This document shows, piece after piece, positions 43,005-51,767 of a stretch of 64,000 nt of DNA. The notes under the pieces were generated by a model that had not been told where the DNA came from, ran no database searches, and saw only the letters and a program-made list of their open reading frames with translations. The stretch is from Spartobacteria bacterium (GTDB lineage Bacteria; Verrucomicrobiota; Verrucomicrobiia; Chthoniobacterales; UBA10450), in assembly GCA_003134785.1 (NCBI GenBank), contig PLCN01000021.1:317784-381783 (forward strand), given 5' to 3'. The position numbers were made by a program, and so were the translations under genes. The first letter of the stretch is position 1, and every line of letters begins with the position of its first letter.

Positions 43005-45048
43005 TTTGGCTCTCCTTTGCCTTTTGCTGCAAAAAGGCCACGCCTTCTGCCATCCGCCTTTCCCACGGGTCGGCGGCGGTCAGCGACGGTAATCGTTTTT
43101 TCTCTTCCTTGAATCGGAGCGCGCGTTTGGCCAACTCACGAGCTTCTTCGAGAGTCAGATTTATGCGTCTGGCGGCGATCACTTCAGCCACTTGCTTGAG
43201 CCGGGCTTCGCTCATCGATTTCGCCAGAATGGCGTAGGCTTCTCCGAAGGGATTGATCCGATCGATCAGATCGATGTCGAGGTCCCTCACGTCCATCGCA
43301 AACTTTCGCACCCCATCGATCAATGCCGTGTTCTTCGTGTCTTCCGCGCCACTTTCTGACAGAGCCTTCTTCGCCTCCTGGACGATGTTCAGTGCTGCGA
43401 TGGCATGCTGCCGGACAGATTCCTGGTCTTCCTCGTCCAAATGCGGATAGACCTCTTTCACGATCTTTCCCATGCGGACCTGCGTCAGTTCTTCCGGCAC
43501 CAGCTCTTCGTCGAACATGCCACGCTCGACGGTGGTCTTGTCCTGAACGAAGGCGGTGATCAGTTCATTCAAATCCTCGCGGCAAATGCGTACAGCCTCT
43601 TCGCTTTTCGGCTCGACCAGACCTTTGATCTCCATCTGGATTTGGCCGGTTTGCTGGTTCACGCCGACGTTGCATTTGCTCGGGTCATAGCCGCCTTCTC
43701 CGTAGTCGAAGCCGGGCGTAGGCTCATTGTTTGGGTTCTTCGGCTTGAACTCGAACCGCGGCGCCAGGACCTGTTCCATGAGAAGGCTAGCGGCGATGGC
43801 CTTAAGCGTGTCGTTCACTGCTTCCGTCACCGCCTCTTCAGTGGCATCCGGTTCCGCGATGAGATTGGTGAAACGCGTTCGCGTCTTGCCCGGCGCGTCG
43901 CGTGTCGCGCGACCAATGATCTGCACGATTTCGGTTAAGCTGGAGCGATAGCCGACTGTTAGTGCGTGTTCGCACCAGATCCAGTCGAAGCCCTCCTTAG
44001 CCATCCCCAGCGCGATGATTATGTCGACATGGTCGCGGTTATTCTTTTGGGTGGAGTCTCTAAGCGTGGCGATTACGCGCTCGCGCTTGCTAGGATCGTC
44101 ATCCACCAGATCGGCGATTTTCAGAATTCGCCCGTCTGCTGTCTTTACGAGCTGGAAACCGGTATTTGGATCGACACCCTGCCATTCGCCGAGTTCCCCG
44201 ATGATGTGCTCCACCTCTTTGATCTTGTCCTTCGTGCTCTCGCGTGCATTGACGTTCGGAATGTGAACGATCGTCTTCTCGTTAGGATCGAGCACGCTCA
44301 GGATCTCGTCGGTATAGCTTCCCGCGTAGAAGTAATAGCCGATGTCGAGTTGCTTGAGATACTGGTAGCCGTTGAGCTGCTCGTAGTAGGTGTATGTGAC
44401 GGTATCAAACTTCGCCTCGTCTTCCGGGTGTAGCACGGCCTCCGCGTCGCCACGAAAATACGAGCCGGTCATGGCTACGATGTGGGCCTTGTCCCGCGCG
44501 ATGAACTCGCCCAGATGTGCGCCCAGCTTGTTGTCGGGATTGGCGGAGACGTGATGAAACTCGTCCACGGCGATTAATCGATCGTCGAAGGCCTCGACGC
44601 CGAACTTGTCCACGGCGAAGCGAAAGCTGGCGTGGGTGCAAACCAGAACCTTGTCTTCACTATCCAAAAACGCTTTCACGGAATCCACCTTGCCGCCGTT
44701 GTCCGTTCCCGGCGCGTCGCACAAGTTCCATTTCGGCTCCACCTTCCAATCCGCCCAAAAGCCGAACTGGCTCAGCGGCTCATCATGGAAGCTCGCGCCG
44801 ATGGATCGCTCGGGCACGACGATGATCGCCTGCTTGATCCCTTGATTGGCCAGCTTGTCTAGCGCGATGAACATGAGCGCGCGGCTTTTGCCGGAAGCCG
44901 GCGGCGATTTGATCAGCAAATACTGCTCGCCGCGCTTTTGGTAGGCCCGCTCCTGCATCGCGCGCATGCCGAGCGCATTGGCCCGCGTGGAACTGCCGTT
45001 CTGCGCATAGGTGACGGAGACGGAGGGAATGTTTTGCGGGTTGCTCAT
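42997..45048 (-). CDS. DEAD/DEAH-type SF2 helicase of the restriction-like operon
   Basis: 683 residues. Walker A reads SPPASGKSRALMFIALDKL near residues 48-66. Motif Ia is IIVVPERSIGASF, Walker B is AVDEFHHVS, and motif III is VAMTGSYFRGD. The second RecA half ends with IIGRATRDAPGKTRTRF (motif VI). The C-terminus is a long helical region with no nuclease signature. It overlaps the methyltransferase gene by 4 bases (ATGA) and the nuclease gene by 8. It is likely to act as the translocase of the complex. Confidence 0.9.
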   Translation of the reverse strand: MSNPQNIPSVSVTYAQNGSSTRANALGMRAMQERAYQKRGEQYLLIKSPPASGKSRALMFIALDKLANQGIKQAIIVVPERSIGASFHDEPLSQFGFWADWKVEPKWNLCDAPGTDNGGKVDSVKAFLDSEDKVLVCTHASFRFAVDKFGVEAFDDRLIAVDEFHHVSANPDNKLGAHLGEFIARDKAHIVAMTGSYFRGDAEAVLHPEDEAKFDTVTYTYYEQLNGYQYLKQLDIGYYFYAGSYTDEILSVLDPNEKTIVHIPNVNARESTKDKIKEVEHIIGELGEWQGVDPNTGFQLVKTADGRILKIADLVDDDPSKRERVIATLRDSTQKNNRDHVDIIIALGMAKEGFDWIWCEHALTVGYRSSLTEIVQIIGRATRDAPGKTRTRFTNLIAEPDATEEAVTEAVNDTLKAIAASLLMEQVLAPRFEFKPKNPNNEPTPGFDYGEGGYDPSKCNVGVNQQTGQIQMEIKGLVEPKSEEAVRICREDLNELITAFVQDKTTVERGMFDEELVPEELTQVRMGKIVKEVYPHLDEEDQESVRQHAIAALNIVQEAKKALSESGAEDTKNTALIDGVRKFAMDVRDLDIDLIDRINPFGEAYAILAKSMSEARLKQVAEVIAARRINLTLEEARELAKRALRFKEEKKRLPSLTAADPWERRMAEGVAFLQQKAKESQSG

Positions 45049-47834
45049 GCTTCGGAAAGTTTCGTTTGACGGCTGCCTTGCTTCTTCGGCAAGGTCTGTC
45101 CGGCGGTCATCTTAGTATAGAGTTCGAAGAGCTTTTCCAACCGCTCCGTGTCGTTCTTGAAGCGGCGGCCAATGTAAATGCGCTCCAGCACTTCGTCGTT
45201 GCGCTCATGCGCCTCGCGGAGATTGGCCGGCATAGTGTCCGGGTCGTAAAGGTCTGCAATCGTCGCCGGGAAATGCGTCTCGCGCGCCAGCAGGATGTCC
45301 TCCGCGCAACGGGTCAGGTGGGCTTTGTTTTGCTCGGTAAGCGTGGGAACGGGAAAGTTGTTCCAACCGATCGTGCCTGAATAAGAAAGATCGGTTCGAA
45401 GCCGCACACAAACTGCGGCGATCCAAATCCAGTGTAACCTTGAAGAGATGATTGAGAACTCGAAGCGTTCTGGATCCATCACAATGCAAGCGCGATTGCT
45501 AATCACCGTTTCGGACGAGAATAGCTCGGCAGTGATATACTGACGTCGTTCCGAGAAGACCTTGGGTATCGCGATTTGCTCGTGCACGGGCTGATTGATC
45601 CACGCGAACCGATTCGGACGCCCAATGGCGGTTTGTGCGCGAGTTCCAGCGCGGATTCGAAATTCGCGAACCGATGCGATCCTAGAAGCGATTTCAGGTA
45701 TGTCCTGCGCCTCCTTCAGTTCTTCGTTTTCAACCCAAATGCACCACCTTTGGTATCCATGAATAATTTCAGTGGAGCCTAGAAACGGCCTTATGAAACG
45801 TGCGCTTGCAGGACTCGCTTTGATCAACATGTCCTTTTCATCTTTAGTAAGCAGCAAGTGCCCCCCGTCCAGTGGACCACTTCCGTCCGCAATAGGTGAA
45901 AGGCCGTTTCTGGCTGTGCGGTGGCCTTCTACAAAAACCTGAGGACCGGGAAGCAAGTAAGCGTTTATTGAAGAAACGATCCTCACAACCGCCGCACCGC
46001 CTTCGTCTTCGGAAAAAATCTTCCGCGCTGCCGAACTGGCATTAGATATTCCAACAATCACCACCGTAACCCCGGCATTGTTACTAGCCAGGTTTGACCA
46101 GTTAAAACTCGTGTGAGCAAAGGTTATTTCGTGATCCAGTCGAACAATGATTGGCCAAAGTATCGGCACTTGTGCGCCCTGACATATTGAGTTTGTGGCC
46201 ACGAAAGCTGCCGAGGACTTAGTGCACCTTCCGTATTCCGCCGCTTTTAGAAACCATCCAGCCACATAGTCGAGGGATTTCCAACCGCTTGACTGCCCGC
46301 TGAAAATGCTCGCGAGATCAGACTTATGTTCCTTTGTTTGCCATTTGCTACCAACATACGGTGGATTCCCGCAGATGTAGGTCTCTCCGCCCTCGTTCAC
46401 GAAATCGATTTCGGACTGATCCAGCGGCGTGTTGAACAAGTCGTCCCCTCGAATTTTCACAGCTTTTCCTTCGGGCCGGCACACACTCAGCCAATCAAGC
46501 TGCAGCGCATTGCCGCTGGTAATCCAGTTTTCTGCATCAAGCGGCAGGAATTCCGCCAAAGCCTCCTTTTGTCCGCGATAAAGCACATCGCATTGGAATT
46601 CAGCAATGATGAGGGCGAGGCGGGCGATCTCCGCGGAGAAGTCCCGGAGTTCGATGCCGCGAAAGTTGGTGAGCGGAATTTCGGAACGGTTTTCGCGTTC
46701 GCCCCGGCGGAGGTTGATCTCCGCTTCGATCTCGCGCATGTGCTTGTAGGCGATGACGAGGAAATTGCCGGAGCCGCAGGCGGGGTCGAAAACGCGGATT
46801 CTCGCCAGACGCTGGCGCAGGTTGTGGAGCTTACGCGCGTTGTCGCCCGCTTCCTCCAGCTTTTGCCGCAGGTCGTCGAGGAAGAGCGGATTCAAGACCT
46901 TCAGGATATTCGGCATGCTGGTGTAGTGCATGCCCAGGGCACCGCGCTCTTCGTCATCGGCCACGGCCTGTATCATGGAGCCGAAGATGTCCGGATTGAT
47001 CTTCGTCCAGTCGAGACCGCCGACGTGGAGCAGGTAGGAGCGCGCGATCTTACTGAAGCGGGGAACGTCCAGGCTGCCGGAGAAGAGGCCGCCATTCACG
47101 TACGGGAAATCAGGAACCCAACCGGGGATTTTTTCGCCTTTGCGCTCGTCCCGCTTGGTGTTCATAGCTCGAAACACCTCGGAGATGATCTGATGCGTGT
47201 CCGAGGAGTCGCGCGCGCTCATTTTATCAATAGTTTCCGTGAAGCGGGCGTTACTGGGGAAGATATCCGTATCCTCGGCGAAGAAACAGAAGATCAGCCG
47301 GGCCATGAAATGGTTCATGTCATGGCGGCGGTCCGCGGCCGCCCAATCTTCGTTATCCTTGAGCAGCTCGATGTAGAGCTTGTTGAGACGGCCGGTGGCC
47401 TTGATGTCGAACGCGTTCTCGCGGATCTGCCTGACGGTGGTAATGCCGGCCAGCGGAAGGAAGAAGCCGAAGTGATCGGGGAAGTCCGGGTAAGCGCAGG
47501 CTACGATTTCGTTGTCGACGAGGTTTTCGGCCTCAAAGGTTTTCCCGTCCGTGGCGAGGATGAACTTGGCCTTTTGCTTGGCTGTGGCAGCACTCTCCCG
47601 CAACGCGGCGAGAGTTGCTGTCACCTCGCCTTCGGGGCAGACCTTAAGGTGGATATTGTTGCGCTGCAGAACACCGCCGGGCAGGTCGGATTGGTTCGAA
47701 TTGCCGCTCCTAAGTCGCTTGATTGTGGTCTCTTTGTTCCCAAACGCTTCGAGGAATGCGAATGGGAAGCTCTCCGCCTCGAACGGCTGCTCCGCGAGCC
47801 TGGAAACGGCTTCTTCGATTTCAACGGCGTTCAT
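45045..47834 (-). CDS. Class I adenine-specific DNA methyltransferase (MmeI/type IIG-like)
   Basis: 929 residues. Motif I is IRVFDPACGSGNFLVIAYKH near residue 350, and the catalytic motif is ETYICGNPPYVGSKWQ (NPPY), both typical of N6-adenine methylases. The first 300 residues resemble the N-terminal arm of MmeI-like enzymes, though I do not see a convincing D..ExK nuclease. The last 300 should be the sequence-recognition part. It is the first gene of the four-gene minus-strand operon, and its product should mark host DNA so that the downstream helicase-nuclease set can discriminate. Confidence 0.9.
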   Translation of the reverse strand: MNAVEIEEAVSRLAEQPFEAESFPFAFLEAFGNKETTIKRLRSGNSNQSDLPGGVLQRNNIHLKVCPEGEVTATLAALRESAATAKQKAKFILATDGKTFEAENLVDNEIVACAYPDFPDHFGFFLPLAGITTVRQIRENAFDIKATGRLNKLYIELLKDNEDWAAADRRHDMNHFMARLIFCFFAEDTDIFPSNARFTETIDKMSARDSSDTHQIISEVFRAMNTKRDERKGEKIPGWVPDFPYVNGGLFSGSLDVPRFSKIARSYLLHVGGLDWTKINPDIFGSMIQAVADDEERGALGMHYTSMPNILKVLNPLFLDDLRQKLEEAGDNARKLHNLRQRLARIRVFDPACGSGNFLVIAYKHMREIEAEINLRRGERENRSEIPLTNFRGIELRDFSAEIARLALIIAEFQCDVLYRGQKEALAEFLPLDAENWITSGNALQLDWLSVCRPEGKAVKIRGDDLFNTPLDQSEIDFVNEGGETYICGNPPYVGSKWQTKEHKSDLASIFSGQSSGWKSLDYVAGWFLKAAEYGRCTKSSAAFVATNSICQGAQVPILWPIIVRLDHEITFAHTSFNWSNLASNNAGVTVVIVGISNASSAARKIFSEDEGGAAVVRIVSSINAYLLPGPQVFVEGHRTARNGLSPIADGSGPLDGGHLLLTKDEKDMLIKASPASARFIRPFLGSTEIIHGYQRWCIWVENEELKEAQDIPEIASRIASVREFRIRAGTRAQTAIGRPNRFAWINQPVHEQIAIPKVFSERRQYITAELFSSETVISNRACIVMDPERFEFSIISSRLHWIWIAAVCVRLRTDLSYSGTIGWNNFPVPTLTEQNKAHLTRCAEDILLARETHFPATIADLYDPDTMPANLREAHERNDEVLERIYIGRRFKNDTERLEKLFELYTKMTAGQTLPKKQGSRQTKLSEA

Positions 47835-47921
47835 TCAACTCTCCGTAACGAATCACGAGGCGCCGCGAAATGGTCCTTCAGGGACCTCGGAGTCGTTGAA
47901 TTTTGCTCGAACCATTGTGGG

Positions 47922-48446
47922 TCAGACGGTAGCTGAAACGTCCGACAACTGAAAACACTGAATCGCGATCCAGTCGTCGCGCCGGATCAAAGAAAAACGC
48001 GCGCTGCCATATTTTCCTTCCCAAATCAGTCGGTTCTTCGTCCGACGGCCGGATTTAGAGATTCGGCTTTGGTACACGATTGGAATGAAATTGCACAGTG
48101 TTTGCGCAATATTGGAGGTGTCTGAGCGATTGATCCGTTGCGAGTTATGCCGGTCCACCCTTTCTTTCCGCCCGCGGAGCTTGAGAGCGTCTGCCGCGTT
48201 CTTGCAGATACAACGGGCGGGTTGACGGGAACGGAAATCTTCCAGTGAATCAGTCGGAGAATTGCACCCTCGAGTGCGAGGAGGAATGCTGACTCGAGAG
48301 TATGGCCCAGATGAACTCGCTGATGAATCAGCGTGTCGTAAGCTCCCGGCCGGGGCGTCGCATGAAGCGCGCGTTGATCTTCTCGTGATGATCTGCCTGG
48401 CAGCTAAACCGCTTTTAACCTCAAGAGAACACCGGTAGAGTCTCAC
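47922..48446 (-). CDS. Doubtful small ORF upstream of the methyltransferase
   Basis: A 174-codon frame. Its last 90 residues look protein-like (SNIAQTLCNFIPIVYQSRIS and GKYGSARFSLIRRDDWIAIQ), while the first 80 are Arg/Ser-rich and look like shadow sequence. It may be a short gene with an unrecognised start or a decayed fragment. Apart from this, the 614 bases between 47835 and 48448 hold nothing I can name, although the promoter of the restriction operon should be here. Confidence 0.3.
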   Translation of the reverse strand: MRLYRCSLEVKSGLAARQIITRRSTRASCDAPAGSLRHADSSASSSGPYSRVSIPPRTRGCNSPTDSLEDFRSRQPARCICKNAADALKLRGRKERVDRHNSQRINRSDTSNIAQTLCNFIPIVYQSRISKSGRRTKNRLIWEGKYGSARFSLIRRDDWIAIQCFQLSDVSATV

Positions 48447-48448
48447 GA

Positions 48449-48823
48449 ATGGCGGTCACGGTCCCATCATCACGCAGCATCCTCGAAAGCTTATTTTGTC
48501 TGGCGAAGAATGACGGAAGCGAGATGCCGAAAGAGTGGCTTGATTCAACCGTCTGGTGGGTCACAGGCAGGGTTGGCAGCGATGCGATTATAACTTGGAT
48601 GACGAACCGAGGGTCGTGGGCCAGCAGTCACATTCTCGGTGGAGTTGTTGTTTCCGTTTACGCTGCTGTTGATTGCTATGAACCGGCGCGATTGCATTTC
48701 AATCAGGGATCTCTCAGACCAGACACTGACGTAGTACGAGCATTCGAGGTGTTCGAAGAAGGCAGTTTGCATGTACTCGCGCTAAACGCGAGCAACGGAC
48801 TGATAGAGGCCGACCGGGAGTAG
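48449..48823 (+). CDS. Small hypothetical protein
   Basis: 124 residues starting MAVTVPSSRSILESLFCLAK. It contains WLDSTVWWVTGRVGSDAIIT and ends acidic (NASNGLIEADRE). No family is recognised. The balanced composition favours a real gene over a shadow, but it has no operon partner: the DGQHR gene starts 340 bases later. Confidence 0.45.
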   Translation: MAVTVPSSRSILESLFCLAKNDGSEMPKEWLDSTVWWVTGRVGSDAIITWMTNRGSWASSHILGGVVVSVYAAVDCYEPARLHFNQGSLRPDTDVVRAFEVFEEGSLHVLALNASNGLIEADRE

Positions 48824-49162
48824 AACTTTTACCGGTTCAGGATGCTTCACGTTATGAAGCACCGACAGCAGCCTCAACGTGTTTTGCAACCGGTAGCCAT
48901 TTTGATGCGGGAAATACGCTGCGTTTAAATATATCGTTTTCCGTCAGACCGGGTTCCGGGATTCGAGCTAAATATCTGAAGCGGTTGCGACGGGTCCCCA
49001 GCTTGTTCTTCAGAAATTCTGAAACTCGCGTTCCCCGTTTCTACAGTGGATCGGCGCGAATTGCGGCGTGCTTTGATCGGCGGTGATGACAATGTCAATG
49101 GCCCCGCACGGATCGACTGCAAATTTGCATTGATTCGCTGCAGATTTTTGCTAACAGCAGAT
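48824..49162. promoter_or_regulatory. Region upstream of the DGQHR / radical SAM genes
   Basis: 339 bases with no convincing gene. An in-frame extension of the DGQHR ORF begins at 49046, but its first 39 codons read like non-coding sequence. The promoter of the plus-strand genes 49163-53147 is expected here. I see no clear -35/-10 pair or operator palindrome. Confidence 0.35.
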
Positions 49163-50182
49163 GTGCGGCGATTCTCTATTAGGCTGCCAGTGTTGAACGG
49201 CAGGTGCGGTAAGCGGGCGGTGATCCTGGGGTCAGCGCCGGCAGGAGTGCTCCATTCGTTGAGCTTTGCCGATATCCTCGACGAGACCACGGGTCGAGGT
49301 TACCAACGAAAGTTCAACGCGCATCATAGTGTTGATTTCAAGCGGTACATCCAGCAGCCCGGCAGCACCACCGTGCCGCTCACATTCAATTTGAGAAAGT
49401 CCAAGCCTCGGCAGTGGCGCGTTGAAAATACGAGTACGGGCGTGTTTCTGCGAATCAACGGCGGCCGCCCGGTATTTTCGCAGGTCGATTGTCAACATCG
49501 ACTCGGCAGTCTCGCCGGGTCGAAAACGCCTCTCGCCTTTATGTCTTTTCTGGGCCTGACGGTTCGGGAAGAGACTGAAATCTTCACCACGATCAACGGC
49601 AAGGCGAAAGGGCTAAACACCAGCCTGCTCGACTACAATCTGGCGCGGCTCGCCAAAGATCTCGCTGTCGAAGATCCACATCTGTTTATCGCTCTGCGTT
49701 TAAATTCCGCAGAGGGTTCTCCATGGCGCGGGCAGCTCGGGTTGGGTGGCAAAATGACGTCGGGACTAAAGCGACGAGCGTCATTACGAACTGTACAAAA
49801 AGCTGTCGCGAAATTCCTGAAGGCGACAAACATCATTCCGATCGGTGGTGCAGAAGAGGCGAGCAGCGTCGTGCTCGACTTCTGGAAGGCGGTTGCAGTC
49901 GTGCTTCAGAAGGAATGGGAGTGCCCACGAAAGTTCTACATCACAAAAGGCATAGGGGTTTACGGGTTGATGCAGATCGCCGCGGACCTATATCTGGATG
50001 CTGCCTCCCAGAATATCACCCCTACAGTCGGATATTTCGTGGGCTGCCTGGAGGAATTTGTCAGGCAGCTTGACTGGTCTAATCACGGCCCGCTCGAAGG
50101 TCTGAGCGGAGAGTCCGGTGCCACAAAGCTCTACCGGCAGTTGCAAGGTCTTCGCACGACCGCAGCACAGCGAGGACGATAA
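49163..50182 (+). CDS. DGQHR-domain protein (DndB-like, DCQHR variant)
   Basis: About 339 residues from a GTG at 49163 (VRRFSIRLPVLNGRCGKRAV); the ATG at 49046 is the formal ORF start. The DndB/DGQHR core is recognisable in RPVFSQVDCQHRLGSLAG, with Cys in place of the usual Gly (residues 109-113). IFTTINGKAKGLNTSLLDYN and the helical C-terminus also fit. DndB represses phosphorothioate dnd operons, and DpdB-type relatives occur in 7-deazaguanine DNA systems. No dnd or dpd partner is seen here, so its DNA or nucleotide target is open. The stop shares one base with the next start (TAATG). Confidence 0.75.
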   Translation: MRRFSIRLPVLNGRCGKRAVILGSAPAGVLHSLSFADILDETTGRGYQRKFNAHHSVDFKRYIQQPGSTTVPLTFNLRKSKPRQWRVENTSTGVFLRINGGRPVFSQVDCQHRLGSLAGSKTPLAFMSFLGLTVREETEIFTTINGKAKGLNTSLLDYNLARLAKDLAVEDPHLFIALRLNSAEGSPWRGQLGLGGKMTSGLKRRASLRTVQKAVAKFLKATNIIPIGGAEEASSVVLDFWKAVAVVLQKEWECPRKFYITKGIGVYGLMQIAADLYLDAASQNITPTVGYFVGCLEEFVRQLDWSNHGPLEGLSGESGATKLYRQLQGLRTTAAQRGR

Positions 50183-51765
50183 TGGCCAACAAAAACATCC
50201 TGCTGATCGAGCCGGCGTACAAGAACAAATATCCGCCACTTGGCTTGATGAAGTTGGCCCAGTATCACGGACCACGTGGCAAGCAGGACAAGGTCACATT
50301 TGTTAAAGGTGAGGATCGAACTGTCCTCGATACCTATTGGGATCGCATCTATGTCACAACATTGTTTTCCTTCGAATGGAAAAAGATTTCGGAAGCTATT
50401 GATTTCGCCATCGAAGCTTCGGGCGATCAGCCTAACAAAGTGTTCGTCGGCGGAATCGCAGCATCTCTGATGCATGGAGAGTTCTTGAAGGAGATCCGGT
50501 GGCGCGGCGTAAGATTCGTCGCGGGTCTACTGAAGGACCCTCCGGCTCAGTCGCTTCAACTAGATGCCTTCGAAGAGGAACTGTATTCCGACGACCTCGC
50601 TTCCCAACCGATAGAGGATCACATTCCGGACTACAGCATTCTGGAACAAACCGATTACCGCTATTCCATCACGGACGCCTATTTTGCATACGCCTCCCGT
50701 GGGTGCGTGCGAAAATGCAGCTTCTGCGGGGTTCCGAAGCTGGAAGGAGACCTCTACGACACCCCCTCTCTCAGCAGAATAGTCAAAGGCATTGAGAACA
50801 TTTACGGCGCGAAAAAAGATTTGATATTGATGGACAACAACATCGTCGCTTCTCCGCGATTCAAAGAAGTTATCGCGGAGATTCGTGATCTTGGCTTCGA
50901 ACGTGGGGCAAAGTTACAGCGTGGCAAGCGGGCGGCCGTCCAAAGGCGAGTGGATTTTAATCAAGGCGTCGATGCGAGAATTCTGTGTAAGGACCCGATG
51001 TTTCTACGGGAGCTGGCAAGCACGTGCATCAAACCACTTCGCATTGCATTTGATCACATCGGACTGCGCAAGCCGTATGAAACGGCCATTCGTTACGCTC
51101 ACCAAGCAGGGCTGTGTGATCTTTCGAATTACATGCTCTACAATTTTCACGACTCAGCCGCTGATCTCTACCAGCGCATGCGGCTCAACATTGAGCTGAA
51201 TAAGGAGCTTGGAATCCGCATTTTCTCCTTCCCGATGCGGTATCAGCCGACGGACCGAAAAGACCGCGGTTTCGTGGGCGAAAAGTGGAACAGGTACTAT
51301 CTGCGTTCTATGCAGATTATTCTTCAGGCGACACACGGGATTGTGAGCGGGGCGCCACAGTTCTTCGAAAGGGCTTTCGGAAATTCGGAAGAAGCGTTTG
51401 AGCAGCTTCTTACGCGGCCGCAGAAATTTATTTTTAATCGCGTGTGGTTTGAGGAGCTCGGCGGCCAAGCCGAATTTGAGGAGTACCGGTCGCTCTATTC
51501 GCGCTTAAGCGCCGCCGATCGCGCAAATCTGCTATTGGTGCTGTCAAATTTTGAGAATCGACATTTTTCGACTCTGCTGAGCGGAATCAGCAACCGCAAG
51601 GTTAGGGAAGTATTTCGGTTTTACTCTCCGTTGGATGACAGAGAGGAGCGGCAGATTTGGGAGCGGCAGAAGGCCATCCAAACCGAACATGCCGCCGGAT
51701 GCATGCTCCCTGATGACGAGAGAGTTGAGGACGCCGGCCTTGAGTTGAATCCCGTGAGCGCTTAG
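50182..51765 (+). CDS. Radical SAM protein with B12-binding-type N-terminus
   Basis: 527 residues. The N-terminus, NILLIEPAYKNKYPPLGLMK, is the classic opening of cobalamin-binding radical SAM enzymes. The cluster motif CVRKCSFCGVPKLEG places the three Cys at residues 175, 179 and 182. VDFNQGVDARILCKDPMFLR and NYMLYNFHDSAADLYQRMRL match the later barrel strands. A 170-residue helical C-terminus follows. It is coupled to the DGQHR gene and is 2 bases from the GHKL ATPase. The substrate is unknown. Modification of nucleic acid or nucleotide is my inference from the neighbours. Confidence 0.88.
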   Translation: MANKNILLIEPAYKNKYPPLGLMKLAQYHGPRGKQDKVTFVKGEDRTVLDTYWDRIYVTTLFSFEWKKISEAIDFAIEASGDQPNKVFVGGIAASLMHGEFLKEIRWRGVRFVAGLLKDPPAQSLQLDAFEEELYSDDLASQPIEDHIPDYSILEQTDYRYSITDAYFAYASRGCVRKCSFCGVPKLEGDLYDTPSLSRIVKGIENIYGAKKDLILMDNNIVASPRFKEVIAEIRDLGFERGAKLQRGKRAAVQRRVDFNQGVDARILCKDPMFLRELASTCIKPLRIAFDHIGLRKPYETAIRYAHQAGLCDLSNYMLYNFHDSAADLYQRMRLNIELNKELGIRIFSFPMRYQPTDRKDRGFVGEKWNRYYLRSMQIILQATHGIVSGAPQFFERAFGNSEEAFEQLLTRPQKFIFNRVWFEELGGQAEFEEYRSLYSRLSAADRANLLLVLSNFENRHFSTLLSGISNRKVREVFRFYSPLDDREERQIWERQKAIQTEHAAGCMLPDDERVEDAGLELNPVSA

Positions 51766-51767
51766 CA

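Noticed and set aside
46326-47936. 536-codon plus-strand ORF
   Set aside because: It lies fully opposite the adenine methyltransferase, whose motif I and NPPY block are clear. The plus-strand text has no domain and is a G+C-driven shadow.
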